Positions 61,040 to 64,000 of a DNA stretch of 64,000 nucleotides are shown piece after piece. The DNA comes from Eremophila alpestris peregrina (lineage: Eukaryota; Chordata; Aves; Passeriformes; Alaudidae): contig WMCF01000018.1 of assembly GCA_009792885.1 (NCBI GenBank), positions 8,282,746 through 8,346,745 on the forward strand, in the 5' to 3' direction. Below the pieces are notes generated by a model. The model did not search any database. It saw only the letters and a list, made by a program, of their open reading frames with translations, and was not told the DNA's origin. How positions within the stretch are numbered: the first letter of the stretch is position 1; the number at the start of each line of letters is the position of its first letter. The translations under genes and the position numbers were made by a program.

Positions 61040-61300
61040 GTCCAGATTACTAATGAATGCCTTGTTAGAACAATAATTGGTCTCTTATTTAGTAGACCCA
61101 TAATGGTTATAACTGAAATACATTATCAGCCATGGGGCACAATCCATTTCAAACTGCAGTACACAGCAGCTGAGGTTTATGTTCCTTGGTGTGATTTCTT
61201 TTCCTTTTGTAGAAGCAATTATGTGCATTTGACTGCATATTGCTTTTGTTGAAGCCTTTTATGCAAGAGTTAGTCGTGCACAATGTGATTAAAGATGGAA
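61040..61300. promoter_or_regulatory. Candidate conserved noncoding element
   Basis: Unique AT-rich sequence with GATTACTAATGAATGCC, a SOX-plus-homeodomain-like GAACAATAATTGG at about 61068-61080, GGTTATAACTG, AGCAATTATGTGC and ATGTGATTAAAG. No repeat or frame explains it apart from a 94-codon chance frame. The call rests on motif clustering. Confidence 0.28.
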
Positions 61301-64000
61301 ATTCAAATTACAGGCAGCAGTACAGTGGGACCAGTAAGTGGGTTTAACCAGAGAGGAAACCAAATACAGGAATGCAGTGTGCTCCCCAAAAAAAATGATC
61401 TGCTTCCACTCTCCTGATGGATTGCATTGTCAAGAAGCTGGATAATATTGGAGGAAATAGCAGTAACTGGATGTATTCCTGTATTCCACATGCCAGGAAT
61501 GTGGCTTAGCTGATGGAGTTCATGGCTGGGTGATGCCAGCAACATTCAGGGACAGAGCCTGAGGAACCACTTTTTGCTGTTCCTTGTGTGGATAACAAAA
61601 CATAGCTATTACTCTTTGCAGTTATTTCAGTAGGATAAACAGCTGAACTGGGGGGCTGAAGCCCAGTCGCCTCCATGGAAGGTGTTGGTGTGACACAGTC
61701 TCAAATCCAAGTAACCCAGAAGGTGCATGCACAGAGCACTGTGGCATGGGCTCCTTTGCCAAGCTTCCTTGGGTAATATAAAGCATCAAAGACACTGAAA
61801 AAGTTGTGTTAAGAGAGAAATCACCACACCTGCTTTGGAAAAAAAAACATGTGGAGAGAATGGTGGGGAGTTTTGGGTCTTTTTGCAAAATACTCAGTTT
61901 CCAAAAGCAGCTGGAGATCTGTGTACCTTGATTTTTGGCTGCTGAACTAAAAGCCTGTTAGAAGAAATGTTTTGACAACAAGTGGCAAACATCAAGTTTC
62001 AACTTATAATCTGCATGGATTTCTAAAAGGGAAAAGTAATTAATGGCTTTAAATTTTGGGATTGAGAACAAAATGTGCTTGGGCTTAAGTTTCCCAAGAA
62101 CACTGTGCTTTAGCCTTTTTCTCTCAGTTTGCTCATGTTACCCAGTACCTCTTTAGATCAAAAATTAATGGTATATACAGAATCTGCAAAAATATTAAAT
62201 TCTTATAGAAGGAAAAGCCTAAGGCTGAGCTGTCAGTTAGATGTTTCTTGGTCTTGCTATCATCTCTGTAATCTTGCCTTAAGCATTTCTGGTGTGATTC
62301 AGGCACATTTATTCTGTGTCCCCTTTTGGAAACTCCTGCCTCACTTGCTCTGTATTTCAACATTGGCAAAAGGCTTGAGAAGGGGTTGTACCCCAAGATG
62401 TGCCACCTTGGCTTTTCCAGCAGAAATTAAATGTCTTTGTCCATGTGATACCCCGGATCTCTGCACACAGGAGGTTTGGGATGCATGTGGACTGATTCTT
62501 TGAAGGCTGCAGCAGGTCCAACAGGTTCCAGAGGCTTCAAACACTGTCCTTGCACAGCAAGCACATCCAGAATCTCCAGGGAAATCCACAAAGCCCTTAA
62601 ATCCAAACCAGAGGGCATTCCCCAGCAGCTGGAGGGCAGGTGTGCACAGGGCACAAACTGTCTGGGCTCATCCCTCATCTGAAATAATCAGAGCTGGCTT
62701 AAACCAGATGATTTACGGACATTTCAAATTCTATGAGAAAAATACAGTCCTAGGGGCAGTTTCCATGGAGCTCTTGTAAGGGATTAGAGGTGGTGTGGAT
62801 GATTTACTGTATCTTACTGGACAGTACTAGAGCAAGGGAGTCCCAGGCTTGGATGGAGTCTGCTGCTGCAGCTGCTGTGTGGCTTTTAAATAACATTAAC
62901 ACAGGCAATTAATTGCTTTGTAAGGGTTTAGCTTGTCTGTGAGCCCCTCTTTTGCTGCCTGTAAACCAACATGTTTCCTATTTTCCTTTTGTTTTACACC
63001 TCCAGTTCCCTTCTAATGTCTCAGAACTGTACAAACTTCATTATCTTCCCCAAGGCATTGGGAGTTGGGATTTCCCCATGCTGACTGCAAATGCCAATTG
63101 CCAGTGCCAAAAAAATCCCCAGCCCACTGTGTTCCCCTGAAAGCACCATTCCCAGGAGTTGCTTGTTTGGAATTAGGAAATGCTGCAAGAAGGATAATTA
63201 AATTAGAATGGAACTTGATATATAGAAATAGTGGTAGGAGAGAAGAAGAATGGGAGCCTGAACTGCACCTGACAGAGGTGTGTGGCAGTTCATCCAAGCA
63301 AAGGGTCTGTGTTTTCCCCCTTTCTTTATTCTCTCCCTGCCTACATATTCACATCCCCTCTACATTTTGCCATTGGCAGGTTTTGTCAGGCATTTTCTGT
63401 GCCCAAAACAATTAACAAAAATACTGGTGTCAGAACTGTCTCTTAAAGAACTTCAGTGATAATTTCCCTCCCTCCTGATCGTTACCTTTACAGCAGTGCA
63501 TGTTTCTATCTTCCCCTTCACACTGCAGCACATTTTCAGTTCATTTCGTTTCCACCCTTCCCATCTGAGCTAATATCTCAGATGCTGTTTAATCAAGTGC
63601 TTTTTCCCAGACACTGTGGATGAGCTCTACTGCACTCTTTGCATCTAGAAAACCTGATGAAAAAATTATGTTCCTGAGCTAGCTATGAGAAGTCCACACT
63701 GCTTGTTATATCATTTATCTCCATTACGCTTTTCTTAAAATTTCATCTTAAATCTTTTATGTCTTTGAGGTCAGACTTGAGACTGATTTTGCTCTTTTCC
63801 TTTCTTCTCTTGCCTTCAAACTTGCTATTTTCAACCATGTGATGCCATTTTTGGCTGGACGGATGAGCTTAAAAGGCTTGTTGCTGCCCAGAGGTGTCAC
63901 ATGTGATCCAGGAGGGGAAGCTGATCCTTCAGTCTGGTGGATGTGAAACTCCTGGAGCTTAGGGTAAGTCTGACTCCTCTTGTTTCCATGTTCATCCTCT

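Larger units (their letters stand above)
59811..64000. other. Unique noncoding sequence to the window end
   Basis: About 4.2 kb without a supported gene. Overlapping plus frames at 59848-60329 lie in a GC-richer patch and lack domains. Short repeats are annotated separately. No terminal feature is cut by the right edge as far as can be seen. Confidence 0.5.

Noticed and set aside
1..64000. CRISPR arrays, bacterial operons, riboswitches
   Set aside because: Repeats are vertebrate microsatellites and retroelements; nothing prokaryotic is present.

Overview
This is nuclear DNA from a bird, most likely a songbird or another neoavian. The evidence is repeat content: several truncated CR1 LINE 3' ends carrying the diagnostic CR1 tail, at least two avian endogenous-retrovirus solo LTRs with perfect target-site duplications, long poly-purine microsatellites, and otherwise sparse repeats with few CpGs. 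A 50-N assembly gap lies inside a GGAA array, and a single N lies inside a CCCTT array. Bird is strongly supported. Passerine is an inference from LTR style.

No protein-coding gene, tRNA, rRNA or CpG-island promoter could be supported. The longest open frames (183 codons at 43598-44149 +, 166 codons at 51522-52022 -) show no recognisable domain and fit the number of long chance frames expected in 64 kb read in six frames. The window is best read as intergenic sequence or the interior of a very large intron.

Layout. 1-3224: AAAG microsatellite, then unique sequence. 3225-3475: probable LTR on the minus strand. 3476-13023: unique sequence with a T-rich GTTT/GGTTT block near 9.8 kb and a short duplication near 11.5 kb. 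13024-13842: MIR-like SINE remnant and a CR1 end. 13843-22471: unique with one weak MIR-like remnant and small repeats. 22472-23098: complete solo LTR with a 6-bp duplication, immediately followed by AT-rich, enhancer-like sequence. 24145-30649: two more LTR-like stretches and two CR1 ends on the plus strand. 33290-34183: enhancer-like unique sequence next to an LTR-like element with an internal duplication of about 109 bp. 35003-35554: complete minus-strand solo LTR with a 5-bp duplication. 39772-39902: CR1 end. 42055-42215: an ATTG microsatellite followed by a long, nearly perfect hairpin. 48298-48627: two CR1 ends facing away from each other. 51211-51442: gapped GGAA array. 57840-57945: compact homeodomain/POU/RFX-like cluster. 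58811-58945: MIR-like remnant. 59665-59810: CCCTT array. 59811-64000: unique, with another enhancer-like patch near 61 kb.

With no genes there is no gene network to describe. The most unusual single structure is the 34-bp stem hairpin at 42106-42215, which no recognised repeat explains. Next in interest are the two clean solo LTRs and the candidate conserved regulatory blocks.
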